Source of the DNA: Clostridium sp. CAG:138
Lineage (GTDB): Bacteria; Bacillota; Clostridia; Christensenellales; CAG-138
Direction: 5' to 3'
NCBI GenBank assembly: GCA_000435055.1
Contig: FR879678.1
Coordinates: forward strand, 9,549 to 16,002
Length of the DNA stretch: 6,454 nucleotides
Part shown: positions 1 to 6,086 of the stretch, one piece after another
How positions within the stretch are numbered: the stretch's first letter is position 1
Layout of the letters: each line of letters begins with the position of its first letter
Position numbers and translations under genes: made by a program
The notes under the pieces: model-generated
Databases searched by the model: none
Seen by the model: only the letters and a program-made list of their open reading frames with translations
What the model was told of the DNA's origin: nothing

Positions 1-1273
1 CGGTTGAGATTGCATCCTTATCGTGAACGAAATCGCCGGCAAGGAAGCCGTAACTCTCCTCAAAACCGAACATGAAAGTGCCCTTGTGCTGCTTTGCGGC
101 AAGATCGATTTGCTCTGCAATAAAGCGGAATCCCGTCGGAACGGTGCGCATTTCAACCCCGAAAGAAGCGCATATCGCATCCGCAAGCCCGGTGCTGACG
201 AGGGATTTAACAACGAAGGCATCATCGGGCAGCTCTCCGCGTTCGCGTCGCATGGTCAAAATATAGTAAATCAGAAGGCAGCCGATCTGGTTCCCGGTAA
301 GGGGACGATATTTTCCGCCCTTTGAGCGGCAAATGACGCCAAGCCTGTCGGAATCCGGGTCCGTTGCAAGAAGAAGTTGTGCATCGGTTTTTTTCGCAAG
401 CTGCAAGGCGAGTGTAAATGCGTTCGGATCTTCGGGATTCGGTGCCGCAACGGTCGGAAAATCGCCGTCGGGCTGCGCCTGTTCTTCAACAACGCGCAGT
501 TTTTTAAGCCCTGCCCGCTTTAAAATCTCCGTCACGGGAACAAGCCCCGCGCCGTGCAGCGGAGTGTAAACCACGCGAAAGTTTGCGCCGCGCTCCTGCA
601 TCAATTCGGGATTGAGGCGGAGAGAAAGAGCTTTTTTATAGTATGCTTCATCAACAAGATCGCTGACGGTGCAGATCATCTGGCTTTCGTTCACCGAAGC
701 GAGTGAGCTCGTGTCGATGTCGAAATAATCTGCGCGGCGGATGCTTTCAAAAATCTTTTCCGCAAGCTCGGGGCCGACCTGTCCGCCGTGCGACCAGTAG
801 ACTTTATAACCGTTGTACTGCGGCGGATTGTGGCTTGCGGTGATTACGATGCCCGCTGCGCACCATAATTCCCGCACGGCAAACGAAAGCTGGGGAACGC
901 TGTGAATGGAAGAAAAAACAAAACTGCGAATGCCGCAGACGGCAAGCGTTCGCGCAGCTTCATAAGCAAATTCCTTTGAGCAGCGGCGCGAATCATACGC
1001 AATGGCAACTCCGCGCGCCGCCAGTGCCGGGGATATTTTGGAAATGACGGCGGCAAGCCCCGCAGTCGCTCTGCGAACGACATATACGTTCATTCTGTTT
1101 GTGCCAGCACCGAGAATGCCGCGCAGACCGGCCGTTCCGAATTCAAGCTCGGTATAAAATCTGTCTTCCTGCTCTTTTTCGTTATCCTTAACGGAAAGAA
1201 GCTCGGCGCGGGTTTTTTCATCGATCGCGCTGCTGTTAAGCCAACGCTGATATTCTGTTTTATAATCCTGCAT
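1..1273 (-). CDS. Phosphoglucomutase/phosphomannomutase (PgcA-type alpha-D-phosphohexomutase), 3' end cut by the window
   Basis: 424 residues are visible and the C-terminus lies beyond the window; the family usually has about 560-580. The enzyme interconverts hexose 6-phosphate and 1-phosphate in the cytoplasm, probably glucose-6-P to glucose-1-P, the precursor of UDP-glucose and other sugar nucleotides. Visible motifs, in family order: EFGTAGLRG near residues 44-52, the catalytic phosphoserine loop TASHNP at 145-150 (Ser147), TPLHG at 237-241, the Mg2+ loop DPDSDRLG at 305-312, TGFRFI at 380-385, and the sugar-binding loop GFEESYG at 403-409. All key residues seen are intact. The ATG at 1271-1273 is chosen because AAAGGAGG sits 6 nt upstream. 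The gene lies 88 bp downstream of the second BY-kinase on the same strand. I see no convincing terminator in that gap, so co-transcription is possible but not proven. Preference between glucose and mannose phosphates cannot be read from the sequence; the long PgcA-like N-terminus favours phosphoglucomutase. Confidence 0.93.
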   Translation of the reverse strand, partial: MQDYKTEYQRWLNSSAIDEKTRAELLSVKDNEKEQEDRFYTELEFGTAGLRGILGAGTNRMNVYVVRRATAGLAAVISKISPALAARGVAIAYDSRRCSKEFAYEAARTLAVCGIRSFVFSSIHSVPQLSFAVRELWCAAGIVITASHNPPQYNGYKVYWSHGGQVGPELAEKIFESIRRADYFDIDTSSLASVNESQMICTVSDLVDEAYYKKALSLRLNPELMQERGANFRVVYTPLHGAGLVPVTEILKRAGLKKLRVVEEQAQPDGDFPTVAAPNPEDPNAFTLALQLAKKTDAQLLLATDPDSDRLGVICRSKGGKYRPLTGNQIGCLLIYYILTMRRERGELPDDAFVVKSLVSTGLADAICASFGVEMRTVPTGFRFIAEQIDLAAKQHKGTFMFGFEESYGFLAGDFVHDKDAIST

Positions 1274-1279
1274 TTCGAT

Positions 1280-1287
1280 CCTCCTTT
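1280..1287 (-). promoter_or_regulatory. Ribosome binding site of the mutase gene
   Basis: AAAGGAGG on the minus strand, 6 nt before the ATG at 1273. It fixes the start of the mutase. The remaining gap up to the kinase stop codon at 1362 holds only a weak 4-bp CGGC/GCCG stem and no recognisable promoter. Confidence 0.85.
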
Positions 1288-1361
1288 GTATTTTGCGGGT
1301 TAAAAACGTGCGGAGCAATCAACGGAACATGCGGCTTTTTTCAGCTGCCGGTCTTTCCGCT

Positions 1362-2855
1362 TTATTTGCTTTTTCCGTACCTTCCGTATTTTCCGTATCT
1401 TCCGTACCTTCCATACCTGTCGGAATACCTTCCGTAGCGGGAATATCTTCCGTAATTCAAACCGGAAGCGGAGCTTTGAGCATTGTTCAGAACATAGCCG
1501 ATGAACCTTATGCCCGTGTGCGAAAGGTTGCCGATGCCGTTGACAAGGCTGCTTTTGCGCGTGTATTCACGGCAAACAACATACACCGCACAATCGGAAT
1601 ATCCCGCAAGCACCTGTGCATCCGCAAGGATGGCGCAGGGCGGGGAATCCAAAATGATAAGCTCCGCAACCTCGCGCAGAGCGTTGATGAGCTCTGCCAT
1701 TTTATCGGTGCGGAAAAGCTCGGCGGCATTGTCCGCAGTGGTATTGCCGTTGATTACAAAAAGATTATCCACAGGCTGGCTGATAATGTCCGCAAGCTCC
1801 GCCGTGCCGTTAAGGTATTCAACCAATCCGGCCGGTTTAAGTCCGCGGAAATCGCCGATAGTTGCAGGCTTGCGCACGTCGCAATCGATAAGCACGGTGC
1901 ATTTGCCTTCCTGTGCAAGTGCAACGGCGGTGTTCAGCGCAACGGTGGTTTTACCCTCGCCGGGAACGGAGCTCGCAAACAAAATGACTTTGTCGCCGTG
2001 TTCCTCGGCGGATTTTTGAATCCTGCTGCGGATAAGCTTTATTGAATCGCCGAAGTTTTTTGTAACATCGTCATCGCGAAGCGAGACGGAGTCCTTGTTG
2101 CGCAGGCGGCGATTCACGCGCTCATAGGGCAGCGTGCCGATGCAGCGAAGGTTGAGAATCGATTTGAGTTCGGCTGTGCTGCGAACGGTTTTTCGCGTTG
2201 CGGCAGCGATAACGGCCACTGCAATGCCGAGAAGAATCCCGAGTGCGGCACCCTTTTTGATACAGCTTGCGTAACTGAGGCTGTTATAGGGTGCAGAGGG
2301 AACTGCGGGAGGGCTGATGAGCGTGAGCTCCGTGTTGCCGACAACATAGTTTGCAACCTGCGGATATTTGTCGATTGCAGATACAAGAACTTTGTACGCA
2401 AGCTCGGGATCGGCAGCGGTTGTTTCAAGGGTGAAGAGCGTGGTCGTTCCTTCAACATAGGCATTGATGGAGGCGGGAAGCGTTTTAAGCTTCAGATCCT
2501 CGCATATAAGGTTGCGAAGCACGCCGCTTGTGAGTATGTACGGAAAGGTTCGCGCAAACTGCTCGGCAGTTGATTTTGAATAATAAGAAGCACTTGCACC
2601 GGACATGCCCACAACGTTGACAGTAAACGTTGCGGAGGCTTTGTACATCGGCCGATACGAACGTTTTGCGTTGTAACAGAAGAGCGCGCTGAACACAACG
2701 GCAAGCAAAAGCGGAAGCCAGAAAAGCCGAAGAAGCATCCGCAGGGAATCCTTTGCAAACACCGAAAGATCAAATGATGAATCCGCCGCATCGGCAGAGC
2801 TTTCTCTTCCGTGTGCATGTGTGCCGAAACCTGCGCGGCAGTCGTATTCGCTCAT
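1362..2855 (-). CDS. Second polysaccharide co-polymerase/BY-kinase fusion (Wzz-CapB type), 497 aa, all Walker motifs intact
   Basis: Predicted inner-membrane tyrosine autokinase controlling surface or extracellular polysaccharide assembly. Layout: cytoplasmic N-terminus 1-40; TM1 about 41-60; a short extracellular Wzz-like domain about 61-200 ending in the Pro-rich PPAVPSAPYNSL (182-193); TM2 about 202-219; then the cytoplasmic kinase. Kinase motifs: Walker A SSVPGEGKTT (295-304, Lys302), Walker A' VLIDCDVRKP (321-330, Asp324, Asp326, Arg328), Walker B LIILDSPP (399-406, Asp403). The EX2RX2R oligomerisation motif is reduced to DSIKLIR (270-276). The C-terminal tail 468-493 carries nine tyrosines, nearly all spaced three residues apart with Gly and Arg/Lys between. 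The start overlaps the stop of the upstream kinase by 4 bp (ATGA), suggesting translational coupling, and GGGAGGG (2864-2870) lies 8 nt upstream. The fusion is much shorter than Proteobacterial Wzc (about 720 aa) because its ectodomain is CapA-sized. Family assignment is firm; the polymer it serves is unknown. Confidence 0.92.
   Translation of the reverse strand: MSEYDCRAGFGTHAHGRESSADAADSSFDLSVFAKDSLRMLLRLFWLPLLLAVVFSALFCYNAKRSYRPMYKASATFTVNVVGMSGASASYYSKSTAEQFARTFPYILTSGVLRNLICEDLKLKTLPASINAYVEGTTTLFTLETTAADPELAYKVLVSAIDKYPQVANYVVGNTELTLISPPAVPSAPYNSLSYASCIKKGAALGILLGIAVAVIAAATRKTVRSTAELKSILNLRCIGTLPYERVNRRLRNKDSVSLRDDDVTKNFGDSIKLIRSRIQKSAEEHGDKVILFASSVPGEGKTTVALNTAVALAQEGKCTVLIDCDVRKPATIGDFRGLKPAGLVEYLNGTAELADIISQPVDNLFVINGNTTADNAAELFRTDKMAELINALREVAELIILDSPPCAILADAQVLAGYSDCAVYVVCREYTRKSSLVNGIGNLSHTGIRFIGYVLNNAQSSASGLNYGRYSRYGRYSDRYGRYGRYGKYGRYGKSK
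1377..1454 (-). repeat. 9-bp tandem repeat encoding the Tyr-Gly-Arg/Lys tail of the second BY-kinase
   Basis: In the coding direction the unit is roughly TAC GGA AGR/AAA, reiterated about nine times with point changes, giving tyrosines at residues 468, 471, 474, 477, 481, 484, 487, 490 and 493. One codon insertion (Ser-Asp-Arg near 478-480) shifts the period. Six of the seven Arg codons here are AGA/AGG, whereas CGN codons prevail in the parts of the gene body I checked. This suggests the tail arose by expansion of a short unit. The tail is the expected autophosphorylation region of a BY-kinase. Confidence 0.85.
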
Positions 2856-4405
2856 TGACGTTTCCCTCCCCCGTTATTTTCGGATGAACCGCGGCTGCCG
2901 TAGCCGCCGTAGCCGTATTTGCCGTAGTCGCCGTACCCATATTTGCCGTAATATTTTCCGTAACCGTACTGCCTGCCGTAGCCGCCGGACAAAAGCCCGC
3001 TCAGGAATCCGACCTTGCGGACATCGTTTAAAATGCAGCCGAGTATCTGCGTGCTGCCGGAAAGCGTGTCAACCGCATCGCGTATGCTTCCGCCGGAAGC
3101 GACGCCCTGCCGAACAACCATGACAGCGCAGTCCGAAAGCTCCGCATAGTATTCCGCAAGCCCGGAGCGGCATAGTGCGGGAGTGTCGATGATTATGAAA
3201 TCATATTGTTCGCGGGCGGCTCGAATGAGCTTGTTCATTTTTTCGGAAACGATAATATCGGCCGCATCGCCCGAAAAATCGTTGTTCGGAAGCAGCCGAA
3301 GGTGCTTTGCGCCCTCCGGAGAAGGCAGACCCGAAACATTGCCCGTTTCAAGGCGGGCGCAGAGGCAGTCCTCATCTTTCGGCGTGATGTCGAAAAGTTT
3401 TGAAAGCCCGGGGTTGCCGTTGGTGTCGCAATTTCCGTCAATCAGCAAAACTTTGTTGCCCGCATATGAAAGCATGACGGCAAGATTTGCTGCGGTAATT
3501 GTTTTGCCCTCGCCTTCGGCAACACTTGCAATAAGCAGGGTTTTCTGCCCGTTTTTGTTCAAAAGGTATTCAACACGCGTGCGGAGCAGGCGGAAGGTTT
3601 CCGCATAGCCGAAGCTCGTTGTGGGATTGCTGACAAGCAGGCTTTCGGAAGCGGCTTTTTTTGCGCTGCGGCCGCGGCGGAGGCGGCTGCGAAGGGTGCG
3701 CCTGTGTTTTTCGCAGCCGAAAGTCGAAAGCCGTTCACAGCTCGGCAAAAGTGCGGAAAGATCTCTTTCACTGCGGACTTTGTCGGAAAAGATGATATAA
3801 ACAACGGTTGCCGAAACAATGACGGCAAACAAAATTGCGGTGTACTTAATAACGCCGCTGCGGCGGTTGAGCGCGTGAGTCGGAGCTTTCGGAACGGTGG
3901 GCTGCATAAGCACATCCATCGCGGCGTTGGACATGACATTGTCCGTTATAAGATGATGGTTGTTTATAACGGCGCGGATTATTTTGAATGTCAGCCCGGG
4001 CGAGTCCGATGTCACTGTGAGCGACATGATGTTGGTTTCCGGAAGCTGGGATGTTGTTATCGTGCCGGAAAACTCCGTTTCGCCGATTGCATCAAGCACC
4101 GTTCGGCGCATTGCATCGCTTTCAAGCAGATACTGGAATGCTTCGGTAAGGCTTTTTGCGGTTTCGATATTTGTAAAAACGGTTGAAGTCACCGACCCCT
4201 TGCTCGTTACGAAAAAGGTTGCGGTGGATGAATACTCTTCTTTGTAAGTCTCCGTAACAAAAACATAGGACAGCATGGCGGATATGAGCAGCCCGATGAG
4301 CAGCAGCCAACGGCAGCGGATAAGCTCGGCGGCAACAATGCCTGCATCCGGGCGAATCTGCCGCTCCTCAGCCGCGGGAAGATCGTTTTTTGAAAATATT
4401 GACAT
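2852..4405 (-). CDS. First polysaccharide co-polymerase/BY-kinase fusion, 517 aa, with a degenerate Walker A' motif
   Basis: Same architecture as the downstream gene but clearly diverged in sequence: TM1 about 33-50, a Wzz-like ectodomain about 51-185 with a Pro motif PTVPKAP (169-175), TM2 about 188-206, then a kinase domain. EX2RX2R is intact (ETFRLLR, 269-275). Walker A SVAEGEGKT (294-302, Lys301) and Walker B FIIIDTPA (403-410, Asp407) are present. Walker A' reads LLIDGNCDTNGNP (320-332): the first Asp (323) is kept, but Asn325 stands where the second Asp is expected and the usual following Arg is absent. The family's Walker A' aspartates bind Mg-ATP and are needed for activity, so catalysis may be weak or lost; this is inferred. 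The tail holds eleven tyrosines between 476 and 502 in a Gly-Tyr-rich stretch. Start: ATG at 4405 with GGGAGAG at 4415-4421 upstream; it follows the Ig-like gene by 19 bp. It could be a regulatory partner of the second kinase. Confidence 0.92.
   Translation of the reverse strand: MSIFSKNDLPAAEERQIRPDAGIVAAELIRCRWLLLIGLLISAMLSYVFVTETYKEEYSSTATFFVTSKGSVTSTVFTNIETAKSLTEAFQYLLESDAMRRTVLDAIGETEFSGTITTSQLPETNIMSLTVTSDSPGLTFKIIRAVINNHHLITDNVMSNAAMDVLMQPTVPKAPTHALNRRSGVIKYTAILFAVIVSATVVYIIFSDKVRSERDLSALLPSCERLSTFGCEKHRRTLRSRLRRGRSAKKAASESLLVSNPTTSFGYAETFRLLRTRVEYLLNKNGQKTLLIASVAEGEGKTITAANLAVMLSYAGNKVLLIDGNCDTNGNPGLSKLFDITPKDEDCLCARLETGNVSGLPSPEGAKHLRLLPNNDFSGDAADIIVSEKMNKLIRAAREQYDFIIIDTPALCRSGLAEYYAELSDCAVMVVRQGVASGGSIRDAVDTLSGSTQILGCILNDVRKVGFLSGLLSGGYGRQYGYGKYYGKYGYGDYGKYGYGGYGSRGSSENNGGGKRQ
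2900..2980 (-). repeat. Low-complexity repeat encoding the Gly-Tyr tail of the first BY-kinase
   Basis: Reiterated TAC GGC / TAC GGC AAA-like codons give tyrosines at residues 476, 480, 482, 485, 486, 489, 491, 494, 497, 499 and 502. Compared with the second kinase the tail is richer in Gly and poorer in basic residues (about five Arg/Lys/Asp spacers instead of one per Tyr). It also continues into a non-repetitive Ser/Asn/Gly-rich end with a final KRQ. This is the predicted autophosphorylation cluster. Confidence 0.8.
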
Positions 4406-4424
4406 AGTTTGTTGCTCTCCCTTT

Positions 4425-5294
4425 TTATGAGGCTGAAACCGAATCGGTCACGGCAACAAGCAGCGTCGCCGAACCGGTCGCATCCCCGCGCTCGCAGTAA
4501 ATCGTCACCTTGTATATTCCGGGCTTTGCAATGTTAAGCTCAGAATCGTCAATAACAAGGTTTTCCGCACCGTATTGCTCAACCGTGTAGCTTTCACGCA
4601 AAAATGCGATCTCACGAACATAGTCGATGGGATTGATTCTTTCGCCGGGCTCGGTGTAAACAAGGTAGTCGGAAAGAACTATTGAGGGTGCGTTATAGGA
4701 TGAACGCTCATAAACGACGATTTCGGTTTGCAGCGACGAAACGTCGCCGAGGCTGTTGGTAACGCGGAACTCAACCGGATGAACGCCGATTGCTGATATG
4801 TAGTCGCCGGATTCGAGCAGCGTCATTGAAATTTTGTTGGAAATATCGCCGTCAATGCAGTCCTCGGCCGTGATATACAGCAGAGGATTGATAACCGTTC
4901 CGGATAAAAATTGCAGCGAATCGGTGATGCGAAACCGCGGCGAATGATAATCGGTGTAATAAAGAGTGCGTGAGGCCGTTGCAACATGGTTATGCGAATC
5001 AAACGCGGCATATGTTATGATGCTCTTGCCCGGCTCAACAAACGATGAAATGCTCTCGATAACGACCGATGAAGTAATGTCGCCGTCCTCCGCGTCCATT
5101 GCCGTAACGCCGAAAAGCAGCTCCTCTTCGGAAGCATCAACGCTGACGTGAATTTCGGAGGAAGAGCAAACGATAACGGGTGCGGCGTCGTCCTTCGCCG
5201 CCGCTTCACGCAAAAGGTATGTAAAAAAGCCCGCCGTTGCGAGAAGAAGTGCGGCAAGTGCCGCAATCGGTAATTTGGATCTGCTTCCTGACAT
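4425..5294 (-). CDS. Membrane-anchored extracellular protein with three Ig-like (DUF5011-like) modules, 289 aa
   Basis: A short basic N-terminus (SRSK) is followed by a hydrophobic segment about 9-28, a signal anchor or signal peptide; the rest would be outside the membrane. Three beta-rich modules of about 80-90 residues follow: about 38-113 with the DUF5011/HYR-like signature DAEDGDITSSV (67-77), about 118-195 with the related EDCIDGDISNKI (144-155), and about 202-284, a diverged module ending KPGIYKVTIY followed by a last strand. Such modules are usually structural or adhesive, and no enzyme motif is seen. The ATG at 5294 is preferred because AGGAG lies 7 nt upstream. An in-frame TTG at 5321 would read through that binding site and has none of its own. 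The gene opens the operon, 19 bp before the first BY-kinase, so a role at the cell surface beside the polysaccharide machinery is likely but inferred. The exact domain family needs a profile search. Confidence 0.82.
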   Translation of the reverse strand: MSGSRSKLPIAALAALLLATAGFFTYLLREAAAKDDAAPVIVCSSSEIHVSVDASEEELLFGVTAMDAEDGDITSSVVIESISSFVEPGKSIITYAAFDSHNHVATASRTLYYTDYHSPRFRITDSLQFLSGTVINPLLYITAEDCIDGDISNKISMTLLESGDYISAIGVHPVEFRVTNSLGDVSSLQTEIVVYERSSYNAPSIVLSDYLVYTEPGERINPIDYVREIAFLRESYTVEQYGAENLVIDDSELNIAKPGIYKVTIYCERGDATGSATLLVAVTDSVSAS

Positions 5295-5301
5295 TCGTTC
5301 A

Positions 5302-5306
5302 CTCCT
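5302..5306 (-). promoter_or_regulatory. Ribosome binding site that decides the start of the Ig-like protein
   Basis: AGGAG on the minus strand, 7 nt before the ATG at 5294. It supports the 289-aa start over the TTG 27 nt upstream. Confidence 0.8.
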
Positions 5307-5370
5307 GCCCGTTCGGCGCAAAGGAGCACCGTACTTCGAGTATATTTAACCTGTCCATAGTCATGCGTCT

Positions 5371-5399
5371 ATTTTACCACTTTAAATTCAGCTTGTCTA
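5371..5399 (-). promoter_or_regulatory. Predicted sigma-A promoter of the minus-strand polysaccharide operon
   Basis: On the minus strand TAGACA (5394-5399) and TAAAAT (5371-5376) each differ from the sigma-A consensus by one base and are separated by exactly 17 bp. Transcription would start near 5364, leaving a leader of about 70 nt before the Ig-like gene. This is the best promoter match in the window and fits the operon start. Confidence 0.72.
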
Positions 5400-5475
5400 C
5401 CGCAAAATCCGCAGGACGCGCAGCTCTTCTTTGCGGGCATCGGTTCAATTTATTCTGCCGCCTGTTTTGCCGCAC

Positions 5476-5514
5476 AAAAAACCTCCCGATAAAGCCGGGT
5501 GTCCGTAAAACAGT
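5476..5514 (+). repeat. Left copy of a ~40-nt inverted repeat flanking the acetyltransferase
   Basis: The element starts AAAAAACCTCC (5476-5486) and ends CGTAAAACAGT (5504-5514), with a GGG and TGT between. The same two 11-mers occur in the same order on the minus strand at 6279-6319, so the copies face inward. The interior can form an imperfect hairpin (CCCG/CGGG core). Read on the minus strand, this hairpin is followed by six T, so it could also act as a terminator upstream of the operon promoter. Confidence 0.7.
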
Positions 5515-5517
5515 TTC

Positions 5518-5545
5518 AGTCCCGGCAGTAATGTCTGCCGGGACT
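5518..5545. terminator. Perfect 11-bp GC-rich hairpin, possible transcription terminator
   Basis: AGTCCCGGCAG (5518-5528) pairs exactly with CTGCCGGGACT (5535-5545) across a 6-nt loop. The plus-strand tail ATTCTTG and the minus-strand tail GAAACTGTTTT are only moderately T-rich, so termination is uncertain in either direction. It insulates the leftward operon from the rightward acetyltransferase. Confidence 0.5.
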
Positions 5546-5549
5546 ATTC

Positions 5550-5578
5550 TTGCATATATTGTAGCCGTATGATATGAT
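5550..5578 (+). promoter_or_regulatory. Candidate promoter of the acetyltransferase gene
   Basis: TTGCAT (5550-5555) and TATGAT (5573-5578) are separated by 17 bp. The -10 box is one base off consensus; the -35 box matches only at TTG. The predicted start near 5585 gives a leader of about 30 nt. Confidence 0.45.
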
Positions 5579-5616
5579 TAAACAGGCCGATAAACTGGAA
5601 TTTGCGAGGTAATGAG

Positions 5617-6063
5617 ATGGAAGCCGTGTTTGGGGAAAGCTCCTGTATCGATTCGTGGATGCAGCTTGTTAGAAAGGTAAGTTGGAATTTTCCAGGACTT
5701 GAAACGGAAGAGTGTATATATGAGCATGAACAAACCGTACTGAAATTCATGAATAAGAAACAGGCATTATGCGTCAAAAGCCGGGGAACAATCATTGGTG
5801 TTCTTCTTTTTTCGCACAAAAAGAACATGATTTGTTGTATGGCTGTGGACCCTGAGTATCGAAAGCAGGGTATTGCTTCGATCCTTTTGAGAAAAGCACT
5901 GAATGAATTGGATAGAAGCCGGGAAATCACGGTGTCAACGTTTCGTGAAAATGATGAAAAAGGGATTGCACCAAGGGCACTGTACAGAAAATTTGGATTT
6001 CAGGAAGGCGAATTGACAGAAGAATTTGGGTACCCCAATCAAGTATTTGTTTTGCACCCATAA
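5617..6063 (+). CDS. GNAT-family N-acetyltransferase, 148 aa
   Basis: Predicted cytoplasmic acetyl-CoA-dependent acetyltransferase of unknown substrate. The acetyl-CoA binding motif A is clear: MAVDPEYRKQGIASILL (75-91), with the R/Q-x-x-G-x-A pyrophosphate loop as RKQGIA (82-87). Motif B follows as APRALYRKFGFQEGE (118-132), typical of the GNAT C-terminal half. The length is normal for a single-domain GNAT. The ATG at 5617 is chosen because GAGG (5606-5609) lies 7 nt upstream; an in-frame TTG at 5602 would include that site. It is transcribed against the polysaccharide operon. Hand counting gives about 42% GC here versus about 55% in sampled lines of the operon, with more AGA and AT-ending codons, which suggests separate origin. 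It is bracketed by inverted repeats and hairpins. The substrate (antibiotic, amino acid, polyamine or protein) cannot be deduced. Confidence 0.87.
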   Translation: MEAVFGESSCIDSWMQLVRKVSWNFPGLETEECIYEHEQTVLKFMNKKQALCVKSRGTIIGVLLFSHKKNMICCMAVDPEYRKQGIASILLRKALNELDRSREITVSTFRENDEKGIAPRALYRKFGFQEGELTEEFGYPNQVFVLHP

Positions 6064-6086
6064 ATTCCAATTTGTTGAACTGATAA

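Noticed and set aside
1274..1361. Terminator or separate promoter between the second kinase and the mutase
   Set aside because: Only a 4-bp stem and a TTGATT box without a suitably spaced -10 box were found.
1293..2045. 250-aa plus-strand open frame with a Ser/Val/Pro-rich repeat N-terminus
   Set aside because: It is antisense to the well-supported second BY-kinase. Its periodic start is only the reverse complement of the Tyr-Gly-Arg repeat, and no ribosome binding site or family resemblance is seen.
3704..4186. 160-aa plus-strand open frame
   Set aside because: It is antisense to the first BY-kinase; the long frame follows from the codon bias of the real gene and shows no recognisable domain.
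5294..5321. TTG at 5321 as the start of the Ig-like protein
   Set aside because: It has no ribosome binding site and would translate through the AGGAG that serves the ATG at 5294.
5400..5436. Inverted repeat CCGCAAA/TTTGCGG upstream of the operon promoter as an operator
   Set aside because: Only 7 bp per arm with a 23-nt gap; such matches are common by chance and resemble no known operator.
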